Assembly: GCF_012726265.1 (NCBI RefSeq)
Contig: NZ_JAASAG010000002.1
Location: forward strand, 124,001 to 188,000
Direction of reading: 5' to 3'
DNA length: 64,000 nucleotides
Source: Streptomyces sp. HNM0575
GTDB taxonomy: Bacteria > Actinomycetota > Actinomycetes > Streptomycetales > Streptomycetaceae
Shown in pieces: positions 8,710-17,608 of the stretch. Positions within the stretch are counted from its first letter, which is position 1, and each line of letters begins with the position of its first letter. Position numbers and translations under genes: made by a program. Under the pieces are notes generated by a model. The model saw only the letters and a program-made list of their open reading frames with translations, did not search any database and had not been told where the DNA came from.

Positions 8710-9189
8710 ATGTCCACTCATCTGCCCTGGCACGCCAAGGAGGCCACGGTCGGCGAAGTCGCCGAGCGGGCCGGAGTCGCCACTTCCGCGCTGCGTTACT
8801 ACGAGCGCGAGGGCCTCATCCGCAGCCGCCGCACCTCCGGCAACCAGCGCCGCTACAGCCGCGACACCCTGCGCCGCGTCGCCTTCATCCGCGCCTCGCA
8901 GCGCCTCGGCATGCCGCTGGCCGCGATCCGCGAGGCGCTCGCGCTGCTGCCCGAGGGCCGTACGCCCACGAGAGAGGACTGGGCGAAGGTCTCGGAGTGC
9001 TGGCGGGAGGACCTCGACCAGCGCATCAAGTTGATGACGCAGCTGCGCGACCACCTCACGGAGTGCATCGGCTGCGGCTGCCTCTCGCTGGACCACTGCA
9101 CGCTGGCCAACCCGTTCGACACCCTCGGCGAGCAAGGCCCCGGCCCGCGTTCGCTCGCGGGCTGCGACTCGACGGACGGGTGCTGCTGA
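8710..9189 (+). CDS. soxR: Redox-sensitive MerR-family regulator SoxR
   Basis: 159 aa. MerR-type HTH at the N-terminus ([20 protein letters not shown]), dimerisation helix, then the [2Fe-2S] cysteine cluster [12 protein letters not shown] (C-x2-C-x-C-x5-C), which is diagnostic for SoxR. In actinomycetes SoxR senses redox-cycling metabolites and controls small sets of oxidoreductases. The C-terminus ends in CDSTDGCC, carrying three extra cysteines not needed for the cluster. The next small ORF overlaps its stop (TGATG). Confidence 0.9.
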   Translation: MSTHLPWHAKEATVGEVAERAGVATSALRYYEREGLIRSRRTSGNQRRYSRDTLRRVAFIRASQRLGMPLAAIREALALLPEGRTPTREDWAKVSECWREDLDQRIKLMTQLRDHLTECIGCGCLSLDHCTLANPFDTLGEQGPGPRSLAGCDSTDGCC

Positions 9190-9443
9190 TGCGCAGCGAG
9201 GAGAGCCTCTTCGTCGGGGGGCCGCTCGACGGCCGCGTGCTGCCGGTGCTCACCGGGATCAACGGCCGCCCCCCGAAGCGCTACGAGGTCCCGGTGCCCT
9301 CGGCGGACGGAGACGGTCCTGACACGGTCCACGTCTATTGTCTGGAACCGGCCGCCTTCACATCCAGGCTGGGCATCCCGCGGGGCTGGCGCTACGTCTA
9401 CGACCCGCAGGCCCGTCCGGCGCAAGGCCGGATCCGACGCTGA
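9189..9443 (+). CDS. Small conserved-looking protein of unknown function
   Basis: 84 aa, starting at an ATG that overlaps the soxR stop codon (TGATG), so it is translationally coupled to soxR. The sequence opens with [15 protein letters not shown] and contains PKRYEVPVP and WRYVYDP, suggesting a small beta-rich fold. No membrane segment, cysteine or known motif. No function is assigned; coupling to soxR suggests co-expression only. Confidence 0.6.
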   Translation: MRSEESLFVGGPLDGRVLPVLTGINGRPPKRYEVPVPSADGDGPDTVHVYCLEPAAFTSRLGIPRGWRYVYDPQARPAQGRIRR

Positions 9444-9576
9444 GTCAGAACCGCCTCTAGCACATCCGTGATGATTTCTGAGGCTCACGTGAAGTTTGCG
9501 AAGAACTGCGATGGTTCTGTTCGCGACGTCCCCTTGTACTCGCAGTACGCCTAGGCTGCTCAGCGTGATCCAAGGG

Positions 9577-10428
9577 ATGGCGAGCCTCGGCAGCACAGAC
9601 CCCCAGCAGCTGGGCCCCTACCGCCTTCACGGGGTTCTCGGCGACGGGCGCATGGGCGCGGTGTACCTGGGGCGGGGGGCACCACAGCGCGGTGCGCGGA
9701 AGATGCTCGTCGCCGTGCGCACGCTCCGGCCCGAGCTGATCCGCGACCGGCCGCTCAGAGCGCGGCTCCGGCAGGAGATGCAGTCCGCCTCGTCGAACGT
9801 GAGCAGCGTGTACGTGGCGGACGCCGCCGGCTGCGAACTCGACAGCGCCCGGCCCTGGCTGGCCAACGCCTTCGTTCCCGGCGTCTCCTTGGAGGTGCTG
9901 GTCGCCAAGTACGGCCCGCTCCCCGAGTCGTCGGTGCGCGCTCTCGGCGGTGCGCTGGCCCGTTCGCTGATGGCGCTGCACTCGGCGGGCATAACCCACC
10001 GCGATCTGGGCCCGCACAACGTGATACTCGCCGGCGACGCGCCCCGCGTCGTCGACTACGGTCTCGCGCTGGGCAGGATGAGCGGCCCCGCCACCGACGA
10101 GCGGGCCGACGACGTCTTCGACCTCGGCGCCACCCTCGTCTTCGCCTCCAGCGCCCACCAGCCCTTCGCCGGGAACATGCTGCCCATGGCCCGCGAGGAT
10201 CCCGACCTGACCGGCGTGCCCGACGGCCTGTGCCCCGCGCTCTTCGCGTGCCTGCACAAGACCCCGGAGTCCCGTCCGTCTCCCAGCGTGCTGGCGACCG
10301 CGCTCGATCTGGCCGACACCGCGGACCAGCCCGCCCTCCGGTGGCTGCCCGACGCCTACGGGCACGAGATCGGGCTCGCCGCTGACGCCGCCCGCCGCCT
10401 CACGGGACGCCGCCTCTTCGGCAGGTGA
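9577..10428 (+). CDS. Serine/threonine kinase-like protein, probable pseudokinase
   Basis: Kinase-fold protein of about 283 aa with no C-terminal sensor or membrane segment. The glycine loop GDGRMGAVY (22-30) is present, but the ATP-anchoring lysine of VAxK is Arg (R48 in VAVRTL), and the catalytic-loop lysine is Gly (HRDLGPHN, G145). D143, N148 and the metal-binding D160 (DYG instead of DFG) remain. This pattern suggests weak or absent phosphotransfer, so it is probably a regulatory pseudokinase. ATG 9577 or GTG 9565 could be the start; neither has a strong RBS. Confidence 0.7.
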   Translation: MASLGSTDPQQLGPYRLHGVLGDGRMGAVYLGRGAPQRGARKMLVAVRTLRPELIRDRPLRARLRQEMQSASSNVSSVYVADAAGCELDSARPWLANAFVPGVSLEVLVAKYGPLPESSVRALGGALARSLMALHSAGITHRDLGPHNVILAGDAPRVVDYGLALGRMSGPATDERADDVFDLGATLVFASSAHQPFAGNMLPMAREDPDLTGVPDGLCPALFACLHKTPESRPSPSVLATALDLADTADQPALRWLPDAYGHEIGLAADAARRLTGRRLFGR

Positions 10429-10631
10429 GCCCGGGGTTCCCGGCCCGGAAGGACCTTCCGAACCGCCTTCCCGCGGCCCGTGCCGCGCCGCCCGCTCCCT
10501 GCCGCCGCCGCACGGACGACGCCCGCGCACCCTTCGGGTGACTGACCACGGCCGGGAACGGGACATCCCCGCCGGTAACCGGCGGCGCCGTGCACGATCG
10601 CTCCGTCAGCGAGTCAGATCGGAGGCGAGCG

Positions 10632-11735
10632 GTGTCGCACGTACGGGTCCCACGCTCCGTCGCCGCCGGGGCGGTGGCCACGGTGGCAGCGGCAGCACTC
10701 GCCTTCCAGCCCGTGCCCGTGGTCATGGCGGACCCGGTGGGCAAGCCGGTCGCCGAGCTGCTGCGCGACCTGCGGGTCATGTACGAGCGGACGGAGTCGG
10801 CCTCCGACGCCTACAACACCACGGCCGGCAAGCTGGAGCGGCAGCGCAAGCGCACCAAGAAGGCCGAGCGCGCGCTGACTTCGCTGCGTTCCGCGCTCGC
10901 CGGGTCCCGCCGCGAGGCCGGACGCCTGGCCCGCCAGCAGTACCGGCGCGGCGACATCGCGCTCCCCCCGGTCGTCCAGCTGCTGCTCACCCGCGACACC
11001 CGCGACGCGATGGACGGCATGCGCGTGCTCACCCGCGCCGCGGGACGTCAGGCGCTGACCGTGCAGCGTCTGGTCGCGGGCGAGAAGAGGCAGCGGCATC
11101 TCACCGCGGTCGCCCGCAAGGCGCTCGCCGGACAGCAGCGGCTCGCGGACCGCAAGAAGAAGCAGCGCGACACCGTACGGTCCCGGCTGAAGCAGGTCGA
11201 ACGCACGCTGGCCTCGCTCTCCCCCGAGCAGCTGACCCGGCTGCGCGGTCTGGAGACGGCCCAACAGGCCGGTGCCCAGCGCTCGTTGATGTCGGCGCAC
11301 GGGCTGAGCGGTTCGAAGGTGCGGCGCAGGCCGTCGAGCGCGGGCGCCGAGGCGGTGAGCTTCGCACTGCGTCAGATCGGGAAGCCGTACCGCTTCGGCG
11401 CGCAGGGCCCGAAGGCGTACGACTGCTCGGGACTGACGCACAAGGCGTGGCAGAAGGCGGGGCGCTCCATCCCGCGGACCAGCCAGGGCCAGTGGAAGGG
11501 TCTTCGGCACGTGCCGATGAACCGGCTGCGCCCCGGCGACCTCGTCGTCTACTACAAGAGCGCGTCGCACGTGGCGATGTACGCGGGGCGCGGCAAGGTC
11601 GTACACGCGCCGCGGCCGGGTTCGGACGTGAAGCTGTCGCCGGTCGGCGCCGTACCGCATGTACGGGGCGCGGTGCGGCCCGACGCCGGTGCGCGCTCGC
11701 TGCTCCACTACCGGCTGCCGAAGCCGCTGCGCTGA
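10632..11735 (+). CDS. Secreted NlpC/P60 peptidoglycan hydrolase
   Basis: 367 aa. N-terminal signal peptide (basic VRVPRS, then AAGAVATVAAAALAFQ, cleavage near VMA-DP), a long charged coiled-coil region (about 50-225), and a C-terminal NlpC/P60 (C40) domain with Cys in YDCSGLTHKAW, His in SHVAMYAG and a second His in VVHAPRPG. It would cleave stem peptides of the cell wall. GTG 10632 was chosen over GTG 10590 because GGAGG lies 8 nt upstream. RipA-like layout; probably used in growth or septation. Confidence 0.85.
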   Translation: MSHVRVPRSVAAGAVATVAAAALAFQPVPVVMADPVGKPVAELLRDLRVMYERTESASDAYNTTAGKLERQRKRTKKAERALTSLRSALAGSRREAGRLARQQYRRGDIALPPVVQLLLTRDTRDAMDGMRVLTRAAGRQALTVQRLVAGEKRQRHLTAVARKALAGQQRLADRKKKQRDTVRSRLKQVERTLASLSPEQLTRLRGLETAQQAGAQRSLMSAHGLSGSKVRRRPSSAGAEAVSFALRQIGKPYRFGAQGPKAYDCSGLTHKAWQKAGRSIPRTSQGQWKGLRHVPMNRLRPGDLVVYYKSASHVAMYAGRGKVVHAPRPGSDVKLSPVGAVPHVRGAVRPDAGARSLLHYRLPKPLR

Positions 11736-11755
11736 GGCGCGGACGGCACGCAGAC

Positions 11756-11784
11756 CACGGGCGGGTCCCCCTTCCCCGCCCGTG
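11756..11784. terminator. Hairpin between convergent NlpC/P60 and monooxygenase genes
   Basis: Perfect 10-bp arms (CACGGGCGGG with CCCGCCCGTG) and a 9-nt loop located between two converging genes, so it may serve both strands. Confidence 0.55.
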
Positions 11785-11887
11785 ACGGGCCGCCGCGCCG
11801 GGAACACCGGGCGCGGCGGCCGGGGCCGGGAGACGGGAAGACCGGGCGGGAGTCCCAGCCGGAGAGAGGCCGGGGATCAGCCGGGGA

Positions 11888-13144
11888 TCAGCCGCCGGCG
11901 ACGCTGCCCAGGTACGCCTCGGCCTTCGCCGGGTCGTAGAGGTACTCCTCGAAGTCCGCCGGGTTGTCGAAGCCGTTGGCGAAACGGTCGGCCACGGGCT
12001 GGAGCTGGCCGGCCGCGCCGATGATGTTGAGCACGTGCTCGGGCGGCGGCGCGAGCATCGCGTTCGTCCACTTCGTGGTGTGCTGCACGTCGGCCCAGAA
12101 GCGGTCGAAGGTCTGGTGCATCCACTCCTCGTCGAACGGCTTGTCGCCGCGCTCCAGGATGGAGGCGAGGTACGCCGCGGCGCACTTGGACGCGGAGTTC
12201 GAACCCTGGCCCGTGATGGGGTCGTTGGCGACGACGACGTCCGCGACGCCGAGCACGGCGCCGCCGCCGGGCAGCCGCCCGACGGGCTTGCGCACGGTCG
12301 GCGCGTAACGGCCGGAGAGCGTGCCGTTGGCGTCCGTCAGCTCCACCTTCGTGGCCCGCGCGTATTCCCAGGGCGTGAACTGCTCCATCAGCTCAAGGGT
12401 CTTGGCGAGCTGCTCGTTCGGGTCCTTGACGCCCTGGAAGACGTCGAGCGGACCGCCCGGGATGCCCTCCCAGAACAGGATGTCGCAGCGCCCGGACGTG
12501 GTCAGGCAGGGCATGACGAACAGTTCGCCGACGCCCGGCACCAGGTTGCAGCGCACGGCCTCGGTGTCGGGGTGCTCAGGGCGGGGGCCGAGCCCGTTGA
12601 CGTAGCTGACCGCGAGGGCCCGCTGGGGCGCGTCGTACGGCGAACGCTCCGGGTCCCGCTCGAACATCGAGACCAGTTCGCCCTTGCCGGCGGCGACGAG
12701 CACCAGGTCGTACTTCTGCGCGAAGAAGTCGAGGTCCGAGACGGCGGCGCCGTGGATGACGAGCTGGCCGCCGCGCTGTGCGAAGGTCTCCATCCAGCCG
12801 GACATCTTCACGCGCTGGTCGACGGACTGGGCGTAACCGTCCAGCATGCCGAGCCAGTTGATGGCGCGCTTGGTCTCGCCGGGGCCCTGCACGGACTCGG
12901 GGTCCGCGACGGAGACGCCGAGGCCCTCGACCTTGGGGGTCTGGCTCTCCCAGAAGTTGACCTCGATGTCGCGCTCGTTCTGAAGCGCCGTGTGGAACTG
13001 CATCTGCGTCGACATGACGCGGCCGCCGCGTATCTCGTCCGCCGTGCGGTTCGACATCACGGTGACCTCGTAGCCCTGCGCCTGGAGGCCCAGCGCGAGC
13101 TGAAGTCCTGCCTGGCCGGCTCCGACAATGAGTATCTTCCGCAT
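11888..13144 (-). CDS. StyA-type FAD-dependent styrene/indole monooxygenase
   Basis: 418 aa, group E flavoprotein monooxygenase. The dinucleotide fold is seen at the N-terminus (KILIVGAGQAGLQLALGLQ), followed by the family's MSNRTADEIRGG and QMQFHTALQNER stretches. The second FAD motif reads VLGVADVVVANDPITGQGSN. StyA enzymes epoxidise styrene or indole using FADH2 delivered by a separate reductase (StyB); no StyB-like gene is in the window. It lies 49 bp after cvnD in the same direction, so it is probably the fifth gene of the conservon operon and may be its enzymatic output. Natural substrate unknown. Confidence 0.8.
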   Translation of the reverse strand: MRKILIVGAGQAGLQLALGLQAQGYEVTVMSNRTADEIRGGRVMSTQMQFHTALQNERDIEVNFWESQTPKVEGLGVSVADPESVQGPGETKRAINWLGMLDGYAQSVDQRVKMSGWMETFAQRGGQLVIHGAAVSDLDFFAQKYDLVLVAAGKGELVSMFERDPERSPYDAPQRALAVSYVNGLGPRPEHPDTEAVRCNLVPGVGELFVMPCLTTSGRCDILFWEGIPGGPLDVFQGVKDPNEQLAKTLELMEQFTPWEYARATKVELTDANGTLSGRYAPTVRKPVGRLPGGGAVLGVADVVVANDPITGQGSNSASKCAAAYLASILERGDKPFDEEWMHQTFDRFWADVQHTTKWTNAMLAPPPEHVLNIIGAAGQLQPVADRFANGFDNPADFEEYLYDPAKAEAYLGSVAGG

Positions 13145-13193
13145 GGCGGTCTCTCTTCTCCGTACGTACGTGCAGTTCGCGTCCCGCGCCCGT

Positions 13194-13835
13194 TCAGGCG
13201 GGAGTGACTTCCAGGGCGTGACTGACCAGCGCGAGCAGGGACTTCAGAACGGTCGGCCGCTCCCGTGCGTCCATGACCACGACAGGCACATGCCGCGGGA
13301 CGGACAGGGCCTCCCGCACGTCCTCGGCGGCATACGCGGTGGTGCCCTCGAAGTGGTTCACCGCGACGACGTACGGATACCCGCAGCTCTCGAAATAGTC
13401 CAGAGCGGGGAAGCAGTCCTCCAGGCGACGGGTGTCCGCCATCACCACGGCGCCGATGGCGCCCCGCACCAGGTCGTCCCACATGAACCAGAAGCGCTGC
13501 TGGCCCGGTGTCCCGAACAGATAGAGCACCAGGTCCGATTCGAGCGTGATGCGGCCGAAGTCCATCGCGACCGTCGTCGTGGTCTTCTCCGGCGTCTCGG
13601 CGATGTCGTCCGTGGACTCGCTCGCCTGCGTCATCAGCGCCTCGGTCGTCAGCGGCTCGATCTCGGAGACCGAGCCCACGAGCGTCGTCTTGCCGACGCC
13701 GAAGCCGCCCGCCACCACGATCTTCGTGGATATGGGGGCCTGCGAGAGATCCTCCTGCCAGTCCTGCACTCCGGGCGCCGTCCCGTCCGCAGCCTTCACT
13801 TCTTCCACGACCGGCTCAGAGCCTGCGAAGTCCAC
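13194..13835 (-). CDS. cvnD: Conservon GTPase CvnD
   Basis: Small Ras/MglA-like GTP-binding protein, 213 aa. P-loop AGGFGVGKTT; a switch region with TTTTVAMDFGRI; G3-like FGTPGQQRF (Gln-rich, no canonical DxxG); then AVNHFEG. GTG 13835 (VDFAGSEP) was chosen because other CvnD proteins begin with a similar MDFxS sequence; it overlaps the end of cvnC by 20 bp. With CvnA-C it forms a membrane-associated G-protein-like signalling complex described in Streptomyces. Confidence 0.9.
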   Translation of the reverse strand: MDFAGSEPVVEEVKAADGTAPGVQDWQEDLSQAPISTKIVVAGGFGVGKTTLVGSVSEIEPLTTEALMTQASESTDDIAETPEKTTTTVAMDFGRITLESDLVLYLFGTPGQQRFWFMWDDLVRGAIGAVVMADTRRLEDCFPALDYFESCGYPYVVAVNHFEGTTAYAAEDVREALSVPRHVPVVVMDARERPTVLKSLLALVSHALEVTPA

Positions 13836-14241
13836 CCAGCACCCTTTCCAACAGCGCACGGTCGGGACGGTCGCTGCCGTGCCCGGTGCCGTGAACGCGT
13901 ACCCGTCCCTGATCGGCGAGGTCGCTCAGCAGAACCCGTACCACGCCCAGAGGCATCTTCAACAGTGCTGCGATCTCCGCCACCGACCGCATGCGGCGGC
14001 AGAGTTCGACAATCGCCCGCATCTCGGGCATCACGCGGTCGCGAAGACCGCCCGAGGTCAACTCCGGGCGCTCCTCCGGGGCTTCGATCGCCGCGACGAT
14101 CGTCTCGACCAGCAGCACATGGCCGAAGCGGGTACGGCCTCCGGTGAGGGTGTAGGGACGGACTCTCTTCGACTTGCCGCTCTCGCGCCGTACGGGCAAC
14201 GGAGGCGGAGAGGAAGGGGAGGGAGAAGCAGCAGGTGTCAC
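13816..14241 (-). CDS. cvnC: Conservon protein CvnC (DUF742)
   Basis: 141 aa. DUF742 winged-helix-like protein: VRPYTLTGGRT near residue 28, then PEMRAIVELCRRMRSVAEIA and PLGVVRVLLSDLADQGRV, all standard for CvnC. A proline/serine-rich tail precedes the domain. The start overlaps the cvnB stop (ATGA) and the end overlaps cvnD. Presumed part of the CvnA-D complex. Confidence 0.92.
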   Translation of the reverse strand: MTPAASPSPSSPPPLPVRRESGKSKRVRPYTLTGGRTRFGHVLLVETIVAAIEAPEERPELTSGGLRDRVMPEMRAIVELCRRMRSVAEIAALLKMPLGVVRVLLSDLADQGRVRVHGTGHGSDRPDRALLERVLGGLRRL

Positions 14242-14852
14242 TGGTTCAGCTCCATCGACGAGCGCAGTTCGGTTCGGAGTTCGGGGGTGAGGACATGGCC
14301 GACGCGGCCGACGAAGAGCGCCATGTGGTACGCGATGACGCTCATGTCACACTCCGGCGTGGCGTGCACACCGAGCAGGGAACCGTCGCTGATCGACATC
14401 ACGAAGAGCGAGCCCTCTTCCATCGCGACCACCGTCTGCCGGATCTCGCCGCCGTTCATCAGCTTCGCGGCGCCGAGAGTGAGCGAGCCGAGGCCCGAGA
14501 CGATGGTGGCCAGATCGGCGCTCGACCCCTTCGGGCTGCGGCGGGCGCCCCTGCGGGCGGCCGGGCGGCCGGTGGCCTCTCTGTGCCCGGCGGGGCCTGC
14601 GGAGCCGCCGCTCTCGCCGGTGCCGCCGGACTCGCCGCCGTCGCCGCCGTGGTGCGGGCGGCCGTGTGCGCCCGCAGCGGCGTCGTCGGCGTCGGGTGCC
14701 GTCTGCTGGTCAGAGGCCAGCAGCAGAAGCCCGTCGGACGAGACGACGGCGACGGACAGGATGCCCGGCACCTCGTCGACAAGGTTCTCCAACAGCCAGC
14801 GCACATTGCGTGCTTGAGTGCTGTCGGTAGTGCGCGTGGTGGACGCGTTCAC
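14238..14852 (-). CDS. cvnB: Conservon roadblock/LC7 protein CvnB, with large insert
   Basis: 204 aa roadblock/LC7 protein; most CvnB proteins are about 135-145 aa. The domain begins normally (NVRWLLENLVDEVPGILSVA, SSDGLLLLAS) and resumes at SSADLATIVSGLGSLTLGAA, but about 50 Gly/His/Ala/Arg-rich residues (positions about 50-105) are inserted in the loop between. Roadblock proteins act with the CvnD GTPase. The start overlaps the cvnA stop (ATGA). Confidence 0.9.
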   Translation of the reverse strand: MNASTTRTTDSTQARNVRWLLENLVDEVPGILSVAVVSSDGLLLLASDQQTAPDADDAAAGAHGRPHHGGDGGESGGTGESGGSAGPAGHREATGRPAARRGARRSPKGSSADLATIVSGLGSLTLGAAKLMNGGEIRQTVVAMEEGSLFVMSISDGSLLGVHATPECDMSVIAYHMALFVGRVGHVLTPELRTELRSSMELNQ

Positions 14853-17608
14853 GTGCGAGCCTCCTCGGCGGTGCCACCATCTGACTGCGCCCCCCGTCGG
14901 TCGATCACACTCTCCTCAGCGCCGGTCTCGGCGGCCGCGTCACGGCGGCCGTGGGCGGCGCCCTGCTGGAAACCGCCCAGGCGGCGGCGCATCTCGTCCG
15001 CGTTCGCGCCCTGGCTGGACGGCGGTGCGGGCTTCGTCTGCGCCTCCACGTGATGCGGGGTCCGCTTGGGCAGACCCTTGTCGGTCACCGTCGGCTGCTC
15101 CGGGATTCCGCTGGACTCCGCGCCGTCTTCGGGCTCGGACACGGACTCGGGTCCCGGCCCGGACACGGACTCGGATCCGGTACGGGCCCCGGAGCCGCCG
15201 CCCGGCCCGGAGCGGCTCTCCGGCTCCGCCTGGTCCCCCGGCTCCGGCTCATGACCGGCCGGTGTGCCCGACTCGCCCGGCGCCCAGCCGTGTTCCTCCG
15301 CGGCGTCGGCTGCCCCGTCGCCGTCCCGCCCCGTGGCGCCCGCGTCCCGCACGGCCTGTTCCGCGGCCGTGACCAGCGGGTCGCCGCTGCTCCGACGGTC
15401 GGGCAGCGCATTGGAGTTGGCCTCCGCGACCGATCCGGGGAAGGCGGACGACGGCGCTTCCGGCAGGCGTGTGCCGGAGGCCTCGTGCGCTCCCGCCGCG
15501 ACCGGCGCGGGTCGCGAGGGCAGCAGCGCGCTGGGCACCGCGACGACGGCCGCTATGCCGCCGCCCTGCCGGCGCTCCCGCAGCTGCACGCGCAGCCCGT
15601 GCCGCGCGGCGAGCCGTGCGACCACGTAAAGGCCCATGCCGAGCCCGGCCTCCGGACCGCGGTTCGCGGACTGCGCGCCCACCGGCTCCATCTCCGGGGG
15701 GTCCTGCCCCTCGGGGACGCTGAGCCGGGCGTTGAGCGCCGCGAGTCTTCTGCTCGTCACGCCTATGCCCTCGTCCTCGATGGAGAGCATCACCTCGCCG
15801 CTCTCCAGCAGCCAGCCGGAGAGCTGCACTTGGGCGTCCGGCGGGGAGAAGGTGGCAGCGTTGTCCAGGAGTTCGGAGACGAGGTGGCTGAGGTCGTCGG
15901 CCGCGTGTCCCGAGACCTGCACGTGCGGCGGCAGCGTGCCCAGCTCCACCCGCTCGTAGCGCTCGATCTCGCTGATCGCGGCCCGCAGCACGTCCAGCAG
16001 CGGTACGGGTCCCGAGTGGCCCGCGGTGACGTGCTCGGCGCCCGCGAGCAGCAGCAGGTTCTCGCTGTAGCGCCGCATCCGCGTCGCCAGGTGGTCGAGC
16101 TTGAAGAGCGTGCTGAGGCGGCTGGGGTCGCTCTCCCGCTCCTCCAGGTCCTCGATGACGCCGAGCTGGCGCTCCACGAGGCCCAGGGTGCGCAGGGCGA
16201 GGTTGACGAAGGTGCTGTGCACGGCGCCGGACAGCGCGTCCAGACGCTCCTTCAGCGTCTCGAACTCGCTGCGGGCGCGGTCCCGTTCGGCGGTGAGCGC
16301 GTCCTTGTGACGGACCAGGTAGGTGTTGTCGGCCTCGGCCTCGGCGGCACGCTCCTGAGCGGCGACGACCGTCTCGCGGAGCGTGTTCAGCGACCGTACG
16401 ACTTCGGCGAACTCATCGTTTCTGCCGTTGAAGACGACCGGTTCCTCGCCTGCCGGGTCGCCCGCCAGCCGCTTCGAGCCGCGCTTGAGCACGGACAGCG
16501 GGCGGGCCATCGACCGTGCCGTGTGCACGCTGATGCCCGCGCCCAGGAGCAGGCAGGCCGCCACAAGGGCGATCCCCCACTCCAGGGCGGTGACGTCGTC
16601 GTCCCGCAGCCGTTCGAGATGCTTCAACTCGTCGGCCGCGAAGGACGACTGGACGCCGCGCATGCCGTCGATGCGGGCGGACAGGGCCGCGTCGACGCGG
16701 CCGTGGTTCAGGCCGCGGTCGGACGGGGCGAGATACGGCTGGTCGGTCAGCCGCGCCAAGTACCGCTCGGCGAGGGAGACATCGGCGCCGGTGACCGTCT
16801 TCGCGAACGAATCGCGGGCGGCGCGGTCGGCCCCGTCGCCGAAGTCGGCGAGCGCGCCCTGCTCGCGTACGGAGGCGCGCTGGGCCTCCGCGGTCAGCGC
16901 GCGCTGCGGTCCTCCCGCGGCGAGCCCGCCGCGCAGCAGCCCGCGCACCGCGGAGGCCTGCGCTGCGGCCTGGCCCAGGTCGGGCAGCGCGTACGCCGCG
17001 CCCGAGCCGCCCGGCCCGTCGGCGCGCGCGGGCAGCGAACGCGCGACGCCGGCGCTCACGTCCTGAAGCGTCTTGATGGTGCCCGTGTAGTCCGCGTAGA
17101 TGTCCAGCGGGCCGCTGTCGCCGGCCTGTGCCTCCTGACGCATGCGGGGCAGCTTGCCCAGCGCCTTGCGCACGGAGGCGGGCGCCGTCTCACGGATCTC
17201 GGTGATCTGCCGGTCGACCCGGGAGCGCTGCTCCTCGGTGACGCCCGCACCGTTGCGGCTCGTACGGCCCGCGGCGACGTACTCGACCATTCCGTCGCGC
17301 TCGTCGGCGAGGGCGTGGCTCAGGGAGATGGCCCGCTTGTCGAGTTCGGCACGGTCGACCAGCTGCTGGGACTCGGTGAGGTCGTCGTAGGCGTTGAGCA
17401 GCGCGGGGGTGCCGGCGCCGAGCACCGCGATCGAGCAGAGCGCGACGGAGGCCAGCAGGCGGTTGCGCACCCGGGCGCGGCGGGGACCGGTCTGCTGGGA
17501 CGGACCGCCGCCCTGTGCCGTCGCCCCCGTGGTCCGGCTCGCGGGCCTGGCCCGCAGTCCGCCCGGTAGACCAGGTCCGCCCGGTTTCCGCAGTAGCTTC
17601 GTCCGCAC
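14849..17608 (-). CDS. cvnA: Conservon sensor kinase CvnA
   Basis: About 919 aa membrane histidine-kinase-like protein. N-terminal membrane segment (LLASVALCSIAVLGAG), an extracytoplasmic nitrate/sulfonate-sensing-like helical region with repeated RERDGM/RxxVD patterns, a second membrane segment (IALVAACLLLGAGISV), HAMP, coiled coil, and an HATPase domain with N box LVSELLDNAATFSPP and G boxes IEDEGIG and GLGMGLYVV. A long acidic, Pro/Gly/Glu-rich tail follows. GTG 17608 is the most likely in-frame start, but it lacks a clear RBS; an ATG with a good RBS (GAGGTTGGA) lies at 17663 in another frame. Confidence 0.88.
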   Translation of the reverse strand: MRTKLLRKPGGPGLPGGLRARPASRTTGATAQGGGPSQQTGPRRARVRNRLLASVALCSIAVLGAGTPALLNAYDDLTESQQLVDRAELDKRAISLSHALADERDGMVEYVAAGRTSRNGAGVTEEQRSRVDRQITEIRETAPASVRKALGKLPRMRQEAQAGDSGPLDIYADYTGTIKTLQDVSAGVARSLPARADGPGGSGAAYALPDLGQAAAQASAVRGLLRGGLAAGGPQRALTAEAQRASVREQGALADFGDGADRAARDSFAKTVTGADVSLAERYLARLTDQPYLAPSDRGLNHGRVDAALSARIDGMRGVQSSFAADELKHLERLRDDDVTALEWGIALVAACLLLGAGISVHTARSMARPLSVLKRGSKRLAGDPAGEEPVVFNGRNDEFAEVVRSLNTLRETVVAAQERAAEAEADNTYLVRHKDALTAERDRARSEFETLKERLDALSGAVHSTFVNLALRTLGLVERQLGVIEDLEERESDPSRLSTLFKLDHLATRMRRYSENLLLLAGAEHVTAGHSGPVPLLDVLRAAISEIERYERVELGTLPPHVQVSGHAADDLSHLVSELLDNAATFSPPDAQVQLSGWLLESGEVMLSIEDEGIGVTSRRLAALNARLSVPEGQDPPEMEPVGAQSANRGPEAGLGMGLYVVARLAARHGLRVQLRERRQGGGIAAVVAVPSALLPSRPAPVAAGAHEASGTRLPEAPSSAFPGSVAEANSNALPDRRSSGDPLVTAAEQAVRDAGATGRDGDGAADAAEEHGWAPGESGTPAGHEPEPGDQAEPESRSGPGGGSGARTGSESVSGPGPESVSEPEDGAESSGIPEQPTVTDKGLPKRTPHHVEAQTKPAPPSSQGANADEMRRRLGGFQQGAAHGRRDAAAETGAEESVIDRRGAQSDGGTAEEART

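Noticed and set aside
10429..10631. Possible c-di-AMP (ydaO-type) riboswitch before the NlpC/P60 gene
   Set aside because: Such riboswitches precede wall-hydrolase genes in Streptomyces, but the conserved core sequences were not found here.
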